Source: Pseudomonadota bacterium
Lineage (GTDB): Bacteria > CALINM01
DNA: 25,151 nt
Direction: 5' to 3'
NCBI GenBank assembly: GCA_026415985.1
Contig: JAOAGA010000014.1
Span: 1-25,151 of the forward strand
In this document: piece by piece, positions 16,131 through 23,216 of the stretch
Numbering within the stretch: the first letter of the stretch is position 1
How the letters are laid out: each line of letters begins with the position of its first letter
The notes under the pieces: model-generated
The model's input: only the letters and a program-made list of their open reading frames with translations
The model's database searches: none
Told to the model about the DNA's origin: nothing
Made by a program: the position numbers and the translations under genes

Positions 16131-17126
16131 CTACCTTAAGACAAATACTACATTAGCAGACTGTAAAAAGCTTGTTTTCTGATTTGCAGAGAAGATTTTT
16201 CCTGCATCATCACCGGTCACTTCAGCGTCTGTGGACTTAACTACTCCCTTAGCTTTAACAATTAAAGGATTTTTAAGATTTCTTTCTGCCAATATTGCCT
16301 TTGCCTTACCTATATCATTAGTATAGTCTCCGCAACCCTTCTTGATAAGTATTTCCTGAGCTATCTTTGCGGGTTCATATACCGCCTCTCCCTTCTCGGT
16401 AACAATTCTGTTTATCAAGGCTGGTTTGAAAGAGTAATCGGTAACATCAATAATAAGACTATCATAGGGCTCTGCAGGAGGAACCATAGCAGGTGCATAC
16501 ATAGGCGCAGGTGGGATAGTAGGAAGAAGGGCGGGAATTAACTGTCCTGCAAGTCCTGCAGTACCAAACATATCAACTTTCAAATATACAATACCCAACT
16601 CACTCATAGGGTCATATTGTTCAGATACTATCTGTGCACCTTTAACAAGGGCTTCTACCTTTGTTTTAATAATATCGGAAGTTACTGCCGCATCTTTAAC
16701 AAGAGTTTCTCCATAGACATTTACACCCTGTAAAAACTCTGCCAAGTTTCTATAGGCAACTACCTGTGCAGCTCTTATTGCCATTATCCTTTTCTGTGCA
16801 GGAGAGAGTGGTCTATCTGCTGGTGCAGCACCTTCACCTTTAACAATAAAATTGCCATTAACAAAGGCCTGAGATGGCGATGCGGTTACAACGGGCATAG
16901 CGGGTTGCATAGGCTGAGCATAAGGCTGACCATACTGTGGCTGGCCATAGGGTTGCTGAGGATAGGGCATCGGTTGGGGTTGAGGCTGACCGTAGGGTTG
17001 TTGATATTGGGGCTGTGGATAAGGTTGACCATAGGGCTGTTGTGGATATGGCTGTCCATAATACTGTGCAAAAGATACTGTAATTATACTAAAAAGAAAA
17101 AATAGTGTTAAAAAGATTCTTTTCAT
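16131..17126 (-). CDS. LPP20-like exported protein with Pro/Gln/Tyr-rich N-terminus
   Basis: This 331-residue protein has a signal peptide cut after SFA (residue 20); there is no lipobox cysteine, unlike classical LPP20 lipoproteins. Residues 21-77 are low-complexity repeats of QPYGQP and QPYPQ type. Residues about 88-188 resemble the LPP20/FlgP domain: FIVKGEGAAP, the helix AQKRIMAIRAAQVVAYRNLAEFLQG, a strand VNVYGETLVKD, and a closing IVYLKVDMFG. A Pro-rich linker (202-220) leads to a second alpha/beta domain (222-331) of unknown type. Its ribosome-binding site uses the TAG stop of the preceding gene (TAGGAGG), so translation is coupled. FlgP builds an outer-membrane ring in Vibrio and a basal disk in Campylobacter; whether this protein assembles similarly is inference. 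Confidence 0.72.
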   Translation of the reverse strand: MKRIFLTLFFLFSIITVSFAQYYGQPYPQQPYGQPYPQPQYQQPYGQPQPQPMPYPQQPYGQPQYGQPYAQPMQPAMPVVTASPSQAFVNGNFIVKGEGAAPADRPLSPAQKRIMAIRAAQVVAYRNLAEFLQGVNVYGETLVKDAAVTSDIIKTKVEALVKGAQIVSEQYDPMSELGIVYLKVDMFGTAGLAGQLIPALLPTIPPAPMYAPAMVPPAEPYDSLIIDVTDYSFKPALINRIVTEKGEAVYEPAKIAQEILIKKGCGDYTNDIGKAKAILAERNLKNPLIVKAKGVVKSTDAEVTGDDAGKIFSANQKTSFLQSANVVFVLR

Positions 17127-17136
17127 TCCTGTCCTC

Positions 17137-18339
17137 CTAATAAATATTTACTCTTTGTTTTAACATTCTTATTGCAAGAAGTGCTTCAGCACCATCTATG
17201 GGATCATTTGGTCTAAACTCACCAGATAACTCAGGCTCCATAAGACCTCTTGTTACCGCATTCATTACCGAATTAAACCAGGGGGCACTCTTTGATACAT
17301 CGGGATAGGGTGATTTCTCCGTTCCGAAATAAGCGGTATAGAGTTTCTCGTCTCCGGTAATCTTAACAAGTATGTCTTCCAAAATAAATGCTAAATCTCT
17401 TCTTAGAACTGGCTCATCTATTTTAAAGAGGTATGCCTTAGTAGTCTGGTCAAAAATAGGCTCTAAACCCCTTACATTAAACTTCATAAGAGTTAAGACC
17501 TCATCTTTGTAAACATGATTTAAAACATCGGCGGGTGTAAACTCTGCCTTCATTGCGTCAAGCTGTGATTTAACGGGAATTCTGCCCGCTAAAATTTTAT
17601 CTAACTTCATCTCAGAGATTAATAATGCTGAAAGGGCACCTCTTGTAATCTTATCTTCCATAGCAAGCTTCTTCCCCATCTCTCCCAGACTCATACCTGC
17701 CACAGCGCGGGCAATCTTATCAACCCTTTTAAAACCTCTGTCCGCAGGTTCATTCCATTTTCCTTCCCTTTTTGCCTCAAGAACCTTTGTGTACATATCT
17801 CTTGCCTTATTAAACTCTCTCGCAGAAAGATAAGCTTCTCCCATAAAATAATGGATAGCCTCTTTACCCTGATAATAATCTAATTTTTGTTCATTTACAT
17901 CGGTTTTTACTCCATCTTTATAAAAGTCTTCAACCTTTTCCAACCAATCTTTACCTTTTATAAGGGTATATACTCTCATACCCGCTATGGCATACTCAAA
18001 CCTATCTTCTTTTGATGTAGCCTTATCTTCGGCCTTCTTCAAGTTTGCCAAAGCCCTCTCTGCCTGAACGCTTGCAAACTTAGGATCCTTTTCTGCAACT
18101 GCCTTATTGGCATATACAATAGCAAGCCCACCGTATGGATTAGAGATTTTATCGAACTCGCAGTATAAGGCTCTGTTAAACTTCTCCTCTGCAACATCAA
18201 TCTTTTTTGCCTCAAGGGCTTTCATCCCCTGTAAATAATGGGTTTTGGCATTATCCTCAATTCCGACACATCTTTTTTCAACCTTTGCACAGGCAAAGAC
18301 TAAAACCGACATCAGCAAGAACGTTATTATTTTTTTCAT
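17137..18339 (-). CDS. Lipoprotein with TPR-like helical repeats and C-terminal SLH-like segment
   Basis: The 400-residue protein has a signal sequence with lipobox VFAC (Cys17). Residues about 30-220 are helical repeats of tetratricopeptide type (AKTHYLQGMKALEAKKIDVA; IHYFMGEAYLSAREFNKARD). Residues about 225-340 are helical with possible degenerate SLH elements (KITRGALSALLISEM; LRRDLAFILEDIL). Residues 343-400 resemble an S-layer-homology repeat: YPDVSKSAPWFNSVMNAVTRGLMEP followed by GEFRPNDPIDGAEALLAI. SLH domains usually bind secondary polymers or peptidoglycan, suggesting a link from the outer-membrane anchor to the wall. An ideal AAAGGAGGT site precedes the ATG. It lies between the CsgG-domain and LPP20-like genes. 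The SLH call is by eye. Confidence 0.72.
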   Translation of the reverse strand: MKKIITFLLMSVLVFACAKVEKRCVGIEDNAKTHYLQGMKALEAKKIDVAEEKFNRALYCEFDKISNPYGGLAIVYANKAVAEKDPKFASVQAERALANLKKAEDKATSKEDRFEYAIAGMRVYTLIKGKDWLEKVEDFYKDGVKTDVNEQKLDYYQGKEAIHYFMGEAYLSAREFNKARDMYTKVLEAKREGKWNEPADRGFKRVDKIARAVAGMSLGEMGKKLAMEDKITRGALSALLISEMKLDKILAGRIPVKSQLDAMKAEFTPADVLNHVYKDEVLTLMKFNVRGLEPIFDQTTKAYLFKIDEPVLRRDLAFILEDILVKITGDEKLYTAYFGTEKSPYPDVSKSAPWFNSVMNAVTRGLMEPELSGEFRPNDPIDGAEALLAIRMLKQRVNIY

Positions 18340-18399
18340 AATAAAACCTCCTTTGTTATGACTCTGAGAAACCGCTATTTAAAAATAAGCTTTCATTGT

Positions 18400-19572
18400 T
18401 TACTTCAGGAACTCAGTTCCTTCTTTTAATTTCTGAAAGGCACCTTTCTCTAAGGCCTTTTCTACGAGCATGCCAAGTTTTAAATAATTTTTCGTCTTTT
18501 CATCGGTAACTGCCCAGGCACTGTTTTCTGTAACCTGATCTGTAACGATTAGTTCAGCAACCTTATATTTACTAAGCTTTTTCTCATTGGTAACAGGGTC
18601 TTCTATAACCTCAAAATTATAGGCATAGAACTTATCTCCCTGTTTAACCCCTTGAGAATGCCCTACATTAAGAAGTGCTGCCTTTTTCCCACCTCTTAAC
18701 TGCTGAATATAGGCTCTGAGCGGAAACATCTTAACAAGCTCAAACTGACTTCTCATTATTGCCTCTTTTAATGCCGCCTGAGCAAGGCCTAAGAAAAACT
18801 CCGGTCTTTTTTCAGCCTTGTTCCCATCAGCAGTTTCCACTGCTGTAAAAGATTTTGAAAACTCAACCTTGCCGGTCTCAACACTAACTATTTTTATTGT
18901 CGTATCTATATCTACTCTCCATCTGGGTGTTGCCTGTTGATTTTTCCCTGTATAGGCTGAAAGTAGTGCGGTTCCTAAAGCCCCACCTGTAGAAATACCA
19001 TACTCCATCTTTACATTATTAACGCTACCTGTTACGATATGTGTTAAGCCTGCCAGCTTACCTAATTTAACCATAGTGTTTTCATCTATCATGCCTGATG
19101 CCTGAAGTTTCTGCTCATCAAAGATTTTTGACAAAGAATCTCTTGAATATACCTTAACACCACCTAAACTAATCAAAACTTCTTCTGATACCTGTGCAGC
19201 AACACCACCTATCTTGGGAACAACTTCTGTCTGAGTAACCGCAAACTCTCCTTCTGTCTTTGATTTGCCAGCTTCAACATAGCCAACACCAACCGCACCG
19301 GGAGTTGCCACAATTCCCGCCGCACCGCCTTTAACATAGCTACTTGTTTTTTGAAAACTGCCAAAGGTTGAATAGGAAGGTCCAATCCCTGTTCTGTTCT
19401 CAAACTCTATTACACCTACATTCCAATCTTTACCGACATAAACATCTTTGGGTAACTTTTCTACCTTTTCTCTATCTTCAGGCATAACCTGAAGAGAATT
19501 CACATCAAGTGTTGGACCTGCACAACCTACAAGAACAAACAAAAAGAACAATAAAGATATATACCTCTTCAT
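18400..19572 (-). CDS. CsgG-family outer-membrane lipoprotein with FlgT-C-like tail
   Basis: The 390-residue protein has a lipobox LVGC (Cys17). Residues about 48-285 match the CsgG fold: VGVIEFENRTG, SEEVLISLGGVKVYSRDSLSKIFDEQ, a LGKLAGLTHIVTGSV motif and a DIDTTIKIVSVETGKVEFSK strand pair. CsgG forms the nonameric outer-membrane pore for curli subunits, and relatives such as LpoB and FlgT-M are non-pore. A Gly/Ala-rich stretch (81-100) falls where CsgG has its membrane-inserting hairpin. Residues about 286-372 (LNVGHSQGVKQGDKFYAY) resemble the C-terminal domain of FlgT. It is the first gene of the cluster, behind a good promoter. No curli subunit genes (csgA/B/E/F) are visible. Confidence 0.8.
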   Translation of the reverse strand: MKRYISLLFFLFVLVGCAGPTLDVNSLQVMPEDREKVEKLPKDVYVGKDWNVGVIEFENRTGIGPSYSTFGSFQKTSSYVKGGAAGIVATPGAVGVGYVEAGKSKTEGEFAVTQTEVVPKIGGVAAQVSEEVLISLGGVKVYSRDSLSKIFDEQKLQASGMIDENTMVKLGKLAGLTHIVTGSVNNVKMEYGISTGGALGTALLSAYTGKNQQATPRWRVDIDTTIKIVSVETGKVEFSKSFTAVETADGNKAEKRPEFFLGLAQAALKEAIMRSQFELVKMFPLRAYIQQLRGGKKAALLNVGHSQGVKQGDKFYAYNFEVIEDPVTNEKKLSKYKVAELIVTDQVTENSAWAVTDEKTKNYLKLGMLVEKALEKGAFQKLKEGTEFLK

Positions 19573-19606
19573 AACTTGGCTCCCTCCTTACTAAATTTAT
19601 ATTTTA

Positions 19607-19635
19607 AATAGAACACAACTTGCAGTATTTGTCAA
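19607..19635 (-). promoter_or_regulatory. Promoter of the CsgG-led envelope operon
   Basis: On the minus strand a perfect TTGACA (19635-19630), a 17-base spacer and TCTATT (19612-19607, four of six matches) precede the gene. Transcription should begin near 19600, leaving a leader of about 28 bases that carries AGGAGGGAG before the ATG at 19572. Confidence 0.7.
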
Positions 19636-19706
19636 TGTCTGAAAAAACTTTTTTAACTCAGCAAAAACAGATAACTAAAGGCTATTATTTTTAAAACAAT
19701 AAATTA

Positions 19707-20282
19707 TTAACGTGACTCTATAATTTCAAAAATAAATGGTGGGGTAATTGTTTTGTCAATCTCGCCGATTTTTTGCAATTGTTTTTCTATATAGTATATT
19801 ATTTCGTTTCTATCTTCATTCTGTTTCTTTGTTAGCCCTAACTCTAAACCAATCCTTTTAGGAACAGTTAAAACATTCCCAACAGGAAACTCTCTAAAAT
19901 TACCGGTACCTTCTGTTCCAATCATCGTCATATTTAGTTTCCTTTTTTCATCAAACGCAATAACAACAAAATATATTCTTAAATAATCTGATAAAATATC
20001 CTTATTCCCGCTAATAAAATCCTGATACTGACGATTACCAATCTTTAGCAGATAACTGCTTATATAATTTATATCACTTGCGTCAAAATCTTTGGCTGAT
20101 TTAATTAATCCTTCCATTATGTAAATCCCATAGCCAATCCCTGCCGATGCAATAACAAAATCTTTTCCTTTAAAGACCTTTCTGTTTTCTCCGGATACCG
20201 GAGTATTATCTGCCCTTACAATATTGCTATCGGCAAAAATTATCCCAAAATCTTCTCTTTTAAATGCAACTATTTGAGACAT
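19707..20282 (-). CDS. HslV/proteasome-beta-like Ntn-hydrolase protein
   Basis: This 191-residue protein has no signal peptide and is probably cytoplasmic. Its N-terminus resembles HslV and proteasome beta subunits. If the initiator Met is removed, Ser1 is the N-terminal residue, Asp17 falls exactly at the conserved position (IIFADS), and Lys34 (NRKVFK) sits one place from the catalytic Lys33. The FVIASAGIG strand-turn matches the conserved IAGFAGG region of HslV. Together these suggest an N-terminal-nucleophile hydrolase with Ser instead of Thr. The C-terminal half (SDYLRIYFVVIAFDEK; MIGTEGTG) also fits alternating strands of that fold. The gene starts 6 bases after the polysaccharide deacetylase stop. 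No HslU-type unfoldase is next to it. Substrate and protease activity are unknown. Confidence 0.6.
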   Translation of the reverse strand: MSQIVAFKREDFGIIFADSNIVRADNTPVSGENRKVFKGKDFVIASAGIGYGIYIMEGLIKSAKDFDASDINYISSYLLKIGNRQYQDFISGNKDILSDYLRIYFVVIAFDEKRKLNMTMIGTEGTGNFREFPVGNVLTVPKRIGLELGLTKKQNEDRNEIIYYIEKQLQKIGEIDKTITPPFIFEIIESR

Positions 20283-20288
20283 TTTGGC

Positions 20289-21320
20289 TTACCTTAACTT
20301 GCTTAACGGGGTTATCTCAACAGTCTTAGATATCTTAGGAAGTTTTTCTTTTAAAACTTTTATGGTCTCTTTGTGAGGATGTCCGATTGCTATGGCAAAA
20401 CCATTTTTGATAGCCATCTCTACTGCTTTATCTATCTGTTCTGCAATCTTAATCTCATCGATTTCATGGTCCAGAAAAATATCTCTTTTAAAACTTTTAA
20501 CACCTATCTCCTTTGCTATCTCGTATCCTTTGCTATCAGGAGATGTCCTGCTATCAAGATAAAAGAGCTTTTTTTTCTTGATCTCTGCCAGAAAAACCCT
20601 CATCTTCTCCTCACTTTCCGTAAATTTCGAACCCATGTGGTTATTTACACCTTTTATATCAGGCAGAGAGTTTATAAAATTCTGTGTTCTGTTAACTATT
20701 TCATCTGATGACATGGAGACTCTCAGAAGATTATCATCTTTACCATATTTATCCATATCCTTAGGCTCCATCGGTATATGAAGCATCAGGTCTTTTCCCT
20801 CTTTTTTACCAAGCTCTAAGAAATACATTGAATAGGGCAGATTAGGCAAGATAGAGTAGGTGAGCCCTTTAATACTGAAAAGTTCCTCACCTGATTCCTT
20901 TGAATTCCCTATATCATCTATTACTATTGCCAATTTCGGAAGTGAGGGTGATTTTTCTTTAGGTATTATAAACTTGACTGTGAAAGTCTCGTTATCCCTT
21001 TTAAACAGAATAAAATCATTTGTTTTAACAGCAACAATTCCTTTTTCCTTAGCAGTTTTTGAACTATTTATGATGTTTTCTATATCTCTGGTATCTGTCT
21101 CAATAAAAGTATCATTACCTTCCCTGACAACTCTGATTATTTGTTTTTCTTCCAACTCTTTCAATATATTATTCACAAGAAGGTTAAGAGAATCATCTTT
21201 TTTATAATCCTTTACCGGACCGACTTGAGGCTGATCTTTTTTAGACTTCTCGGAAACAAAATAAAAAACCCCTGCAATTACTATTGCAAGGGTTATTAAA
21301 GGTATCAATATTTTTTTCAT
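20289..21320 (-). CDS. Divergent polysaccharide deacetylase family protein (COG2861)
   Basis: The 343-residue protein is anchored by an N-terminal membrane helix (4-22), with the rest in the periplasm. A linker and a small N-terminal domain lead to the deacetylase-like barrel from about residue 128. Motifs are AIVIDDIG with Asp135-Asp136, HIPMEP (181-186), NNHMGS (226-231), DSRTS (256-260) and IGHPH (312-316). These are the metal-site and barrel motifs of the divergent polysaccharide deacetylase family. The true substrate of this family is uncertain; a cell-wall or envelope glycan is likely. It begins 2 bases after the S41 protease gene, an arrangement I recall as common in diderm genomes, often with an EnvC-like peptidase upstream, which is absent here. 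Confidence 0.9.
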   Translation of the reverse strand: MKKILIPLITLAIVIAGVFYFVSEKSKKDQPQVGPVKDYKKDDSLNLLVNNILKELEEKQIIRVVREGNDTFIETDTRDIENIINSSKTAKEKGIVAVKTNDFILFKRDNETFTVKFIIPKEKSPSLPKLAIVIDDIGNSKESGEELFSIKGLTYSILPNLPYSMYFLELGKKEGKDLMLHIPMEPKDMDKYGKDDNLLRVSMSSDEIVNRTQNFINSLPDIKGVNNHMGSKFTESEEKMRVFLAEIKKKKLFYLDSRTSPDSKGYEIAKEIGVKSFKRDIFLDHEIDEIKIAEQIDKAVEMAIKNGFAIAIGHPHKETIKVLKEKLPKISKTVEITPLSKLR

Positions 21321-21322
21321 TA

Positions 21323-22639
21323 CTATTTTCTGCTTTTAAAGATATCCCAGCTTTTAATAAGTTCCACTGCCTTCTTTACAAGTTCGTCTTCTTCCGGAGA
21401 TTTAGGTGCCTTGAACCCATGGGGATCTCTTTTCTTTTCTTTATCTTTATCTTTATCTTCCTTCTGAGTATCTTTAGCATCATCTTCATCTGTTCCAGCT
21501 AAATGCTTGGGTAGATCCTTTTCTTTTATCATATGAACCGTACCGTCTTTATACTCTATGTCTGGAGTAATACCCTTTGCCTGAATAAGTTTACCACTCG
21601 GGGTATAATATCTTGCAGTAGTCAATCTAAGGGATGAGCCATCTTCAAGCGGGAAAAGTGTCTGCACAGATGCCTTTCCAAAGGTTTGAGAACCCATAAT
21701 AACTGCAATTTTATGATCCTGCAATGCTCCTGCCACAATCTCGGAAGCACTGGCACTGCCACCATTAACAAGACAAATTATCGGATAATTCCCAACTGAT
21801 TTTTCCTTATTGGTTGCCATAAACTTGGCACCTTTACCTGCTCTGTCCTTTGTGTAAACAATAATACCATCTTTAACAAACTCATCGGCTAACTTCACTG
21901 CCTGATCAAGAAGTCCGCCGGGATTATTTCTTAGATCGAGGATCAATCCTTTGATCTCTGCCTTGCCTTTTAGGTCTTCGAGGGCTTTTCTAAAGTCATT
22001 TGTTGTTTGTTCCTGAAACTGAGTAACTCTTATATAGGCGAACTTATCTTCTAAAAGCTGATATTTGACCGTCCTTATCTTTATTATATCTCTTACAAGT
22101 GTAATCTCTTTAGGTTCTTTAAAACCTTCTCTCATTATGTGAATAGTAACAGATGTTTTAGGCTCCCCTCTCAAGAGCTTTACAGCATCCTGAACTGTCA
22201 TCCCTTTTGTAAATTTACCGTTAATCTTAACTATCTGATCGTTGGCAAGTATACCCGCCTTATATGCGGGTGTATCATCTATGGGAGCAACTACTGTTAA
22301 AATACCGTCTTTGACTGTTATCTCTATGCCTATCCCGCCAAACTGTCCTTTAGTCTCGACCTCCATCTCCTTAGTTGCCTCCGGCTCCATAAAACCGGAA
22401 TGGGCATCCAGATTTTCAAGCATGCCTTTTATGGCATTATATATTAATTTTTTCGAGGTGGCCTCTTCTGCTTCTACATAGTTAGATTTAACTATCTGAA
22501 AGGCCTGAGAAAAAATCTTGAAATATTTCAAATCTTCTTCGGGAAAGATATTTACCGCTCTATTAAAGGCATATACCCCATAACCAATAGAAATTGAAAT
22601 AACAACAACAATCGCAAAAATCTTAATACCTTTTTTCAC
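21323..22639 (-). CDS. ctpA: C-terminal processing peptidase (S41 family)
   Basis: This 438-residue periplasmic protease is held by an N-terminal helix (5-25). A PDZ domain occupies about 97-180 (GGIGIEI, PAYKAGILANDQIVKING). The protease core carries DLRNNPGG (235-242), the nucleophile Ser297 in GGSASASEI, and Lys322 with Gln326 in FGKASVQ, the exact spacing of the S41 Ser/Lys/Gln site. A strongly charged segment (384-404) precedes a helical C-terminus. Translation starts at GTG (22639) behind AGGAGG with an 8-base spacer. Family members trim C-termini of exported proteins and regulate peptidoglycan hydrolases. A TATAAT box lies 31 bases upstream and a terminator before that, so it opens a three-gene operon. 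Confidence 0.95.
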   Translation of the reverse strand: MKKGIKIFAIVVVISISIGYGVYAFNRAVNIFPEEDLKYFKIFSQAFQIVKSNYVEAEEATSKKLIYNAIKGMLENLDAHSGFMEPEATKEMEVETKGQFGGIGIEITVKDGILTVVAPIDDTPAYKAGILANDQIVKINGKFTKGMTVQDAVKLLRGEPKTSVTIHIMREGFKEPKEITLVRDIIKIRTVKYQLLEDKFAYIRVTQFQEQTTNDFRKALEDLKGKAEIKGLILDLRNNPGGLLDQAVKLADEFVKDGIIVYTKDRAGKGAKFMATNKEKSVGNYPIICLVNGGSASASEIVAGALQDHKIAVIMGSQTFGKASVQTLFPLEDGSSLRLTTARYYTPSGKLIQAKGITPDIEYKDGTVHMIKEKDLPKHLAGTDEDDAKDTQKEDKDKDKEKKRDPHGFKAPKSPEEDELVKKAVELIKSWDIFKSRK

Positions 22640-22669
22640 TTAAAGACCTCCTCAATTGCTAATATTTAA

Positions 22670-22675
22670 ATTATA
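22670..22675 (-). promoter_or_regulatory. Candidate -10 box (TATAAT) for the ctpA operon
   Basis: A perfect minus-strand TATAAT lies between the upstream terminator and the ctpA ribosome-binding site. The -35 region at 16-18 bases spacing is T-rich (CTTTTA) and matches consensus poorly. Confidence 0.5.
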
Positions 22676-22745
22676 CACCTTTGACTAAAAAATAAAAGAT
22701 AGAAAAAGTTGGATTTTAGATGTCGAACAGATTAGTAAAAAGATG

Positions 22746-22799
22746 AAAAAAAAGAGGTAAGATATCTGGGGTCTTTAAAACCTTTATATCTTACCTCTT
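22746..22799 (-). terminator. Terminator after the DsbC-N-like lipoprotein gene
   Basis: On the minus strand AAGAGGTAAGATAT (22799-22786) pairs perfectly with ATATCTTACCTCTT (22765-22752) over 14 bases around a 20-base loop, followed by at least six more T. It lies 22 bases after the stop codon and separates the surface-protein genes from ctpA. Confidence 0.9.
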
Positions 22800-22820
22800 G
22801 ATTTTGAATTATTTAAACCT

Positions 22821-23174
22821 TTACTTGCGTTTTTTCTGTTGTTGCTCTGGTGCAGATTGTTGAGGCGGTTGAACTGGTTGAGGTGGATTATAGGCATTTT
22901 GAGCCTCTAAAGTTATGTTCTTTTTAGTAGCTGTTTCTACTATACTACCGGAAATTATATACTTAGCCTTTTTATCAACATAAAAAACAATATGTTGTTT
23001 GTCTAATTTAATAACCACTTCGTAAACTCCCGGAATCTCTTTCAGCTCTTTTAAACTTGCTATCTCAAACTCTATGGGTAGTATCTGTTTAATAGACTCT
23101 TTTACCTTATCCTTTGAAGGTCCTCCGCATCCGATTAACAACAATGCAATCAGAAATAAAACGACTTTTCTCAT
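22821..23174 (-). CDS. Small lipoprotein resembling a lone DsbC/DsbG N-terminal domain
   Basis: The 117-residue protein has a clear lipobox LIGC (Cys16). Residues about 22-90 look like the cystatin-like dimerisation domain of DsbC-type disulfide isomerases: a helix KESIKQILP, the strand IASLKELKEIPGVYEVVIKL, FYVDKKAKYIISG, and a closing TATKKNIT, which parallels the usual 'knLT' end. No thioredoxin domain or CxxC follows. Instead the protein ends in a Pro/Gln-rich tail and a basic KKRK. It sits 42 bases after the large repeat protein and before a terminator, so these two genes probably form an operon. It may bind or dimerise with an exported partner; no catalytic activity is expected. Confidence 0.6.
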   Translation of the reverse strand: MRKVVLFLIALLLIGCGGPSKDKVKESIKQILPIEFEIASLKELKEIPGVYEVVIKLDKQHIVFYVDKKAKYIISGSIVETATKKNITLEAQNAYNPPQPVQPPQQSAPEQQQKKRK

Positions 23175-23216
23175 TCCAACACACCTTTCTATTTTAATTT
23201 TTTTAGTTAATGAAAT

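Noticed and set aside
19640-19690. Possible hairpin between the Ntn-hydrolase-like gene and the CsgG gene.
   Set aside because: The only symmetry (CTGA...TCAG around A6-G-T6) leaves no proper loop and has no G/C stem, so it is not called a terminator.
20373-21207. Open frames of 67-115 codons on the plus strand opposite the deacetylase gene.
   Set aside because: They lie entirely opposite a clear gene, have hydrophobic compositions typical of antisense frames in AT-rich DNA, and no ribosome-binding site or family match.
21423-21490. Repeat-like run of charged codons (K/D/E) in the ctpA 3' region.
   Set aside because: Simple low-complexity coding for a charged linker; common in S41 proteases and not a mobile or regulatory repeat.
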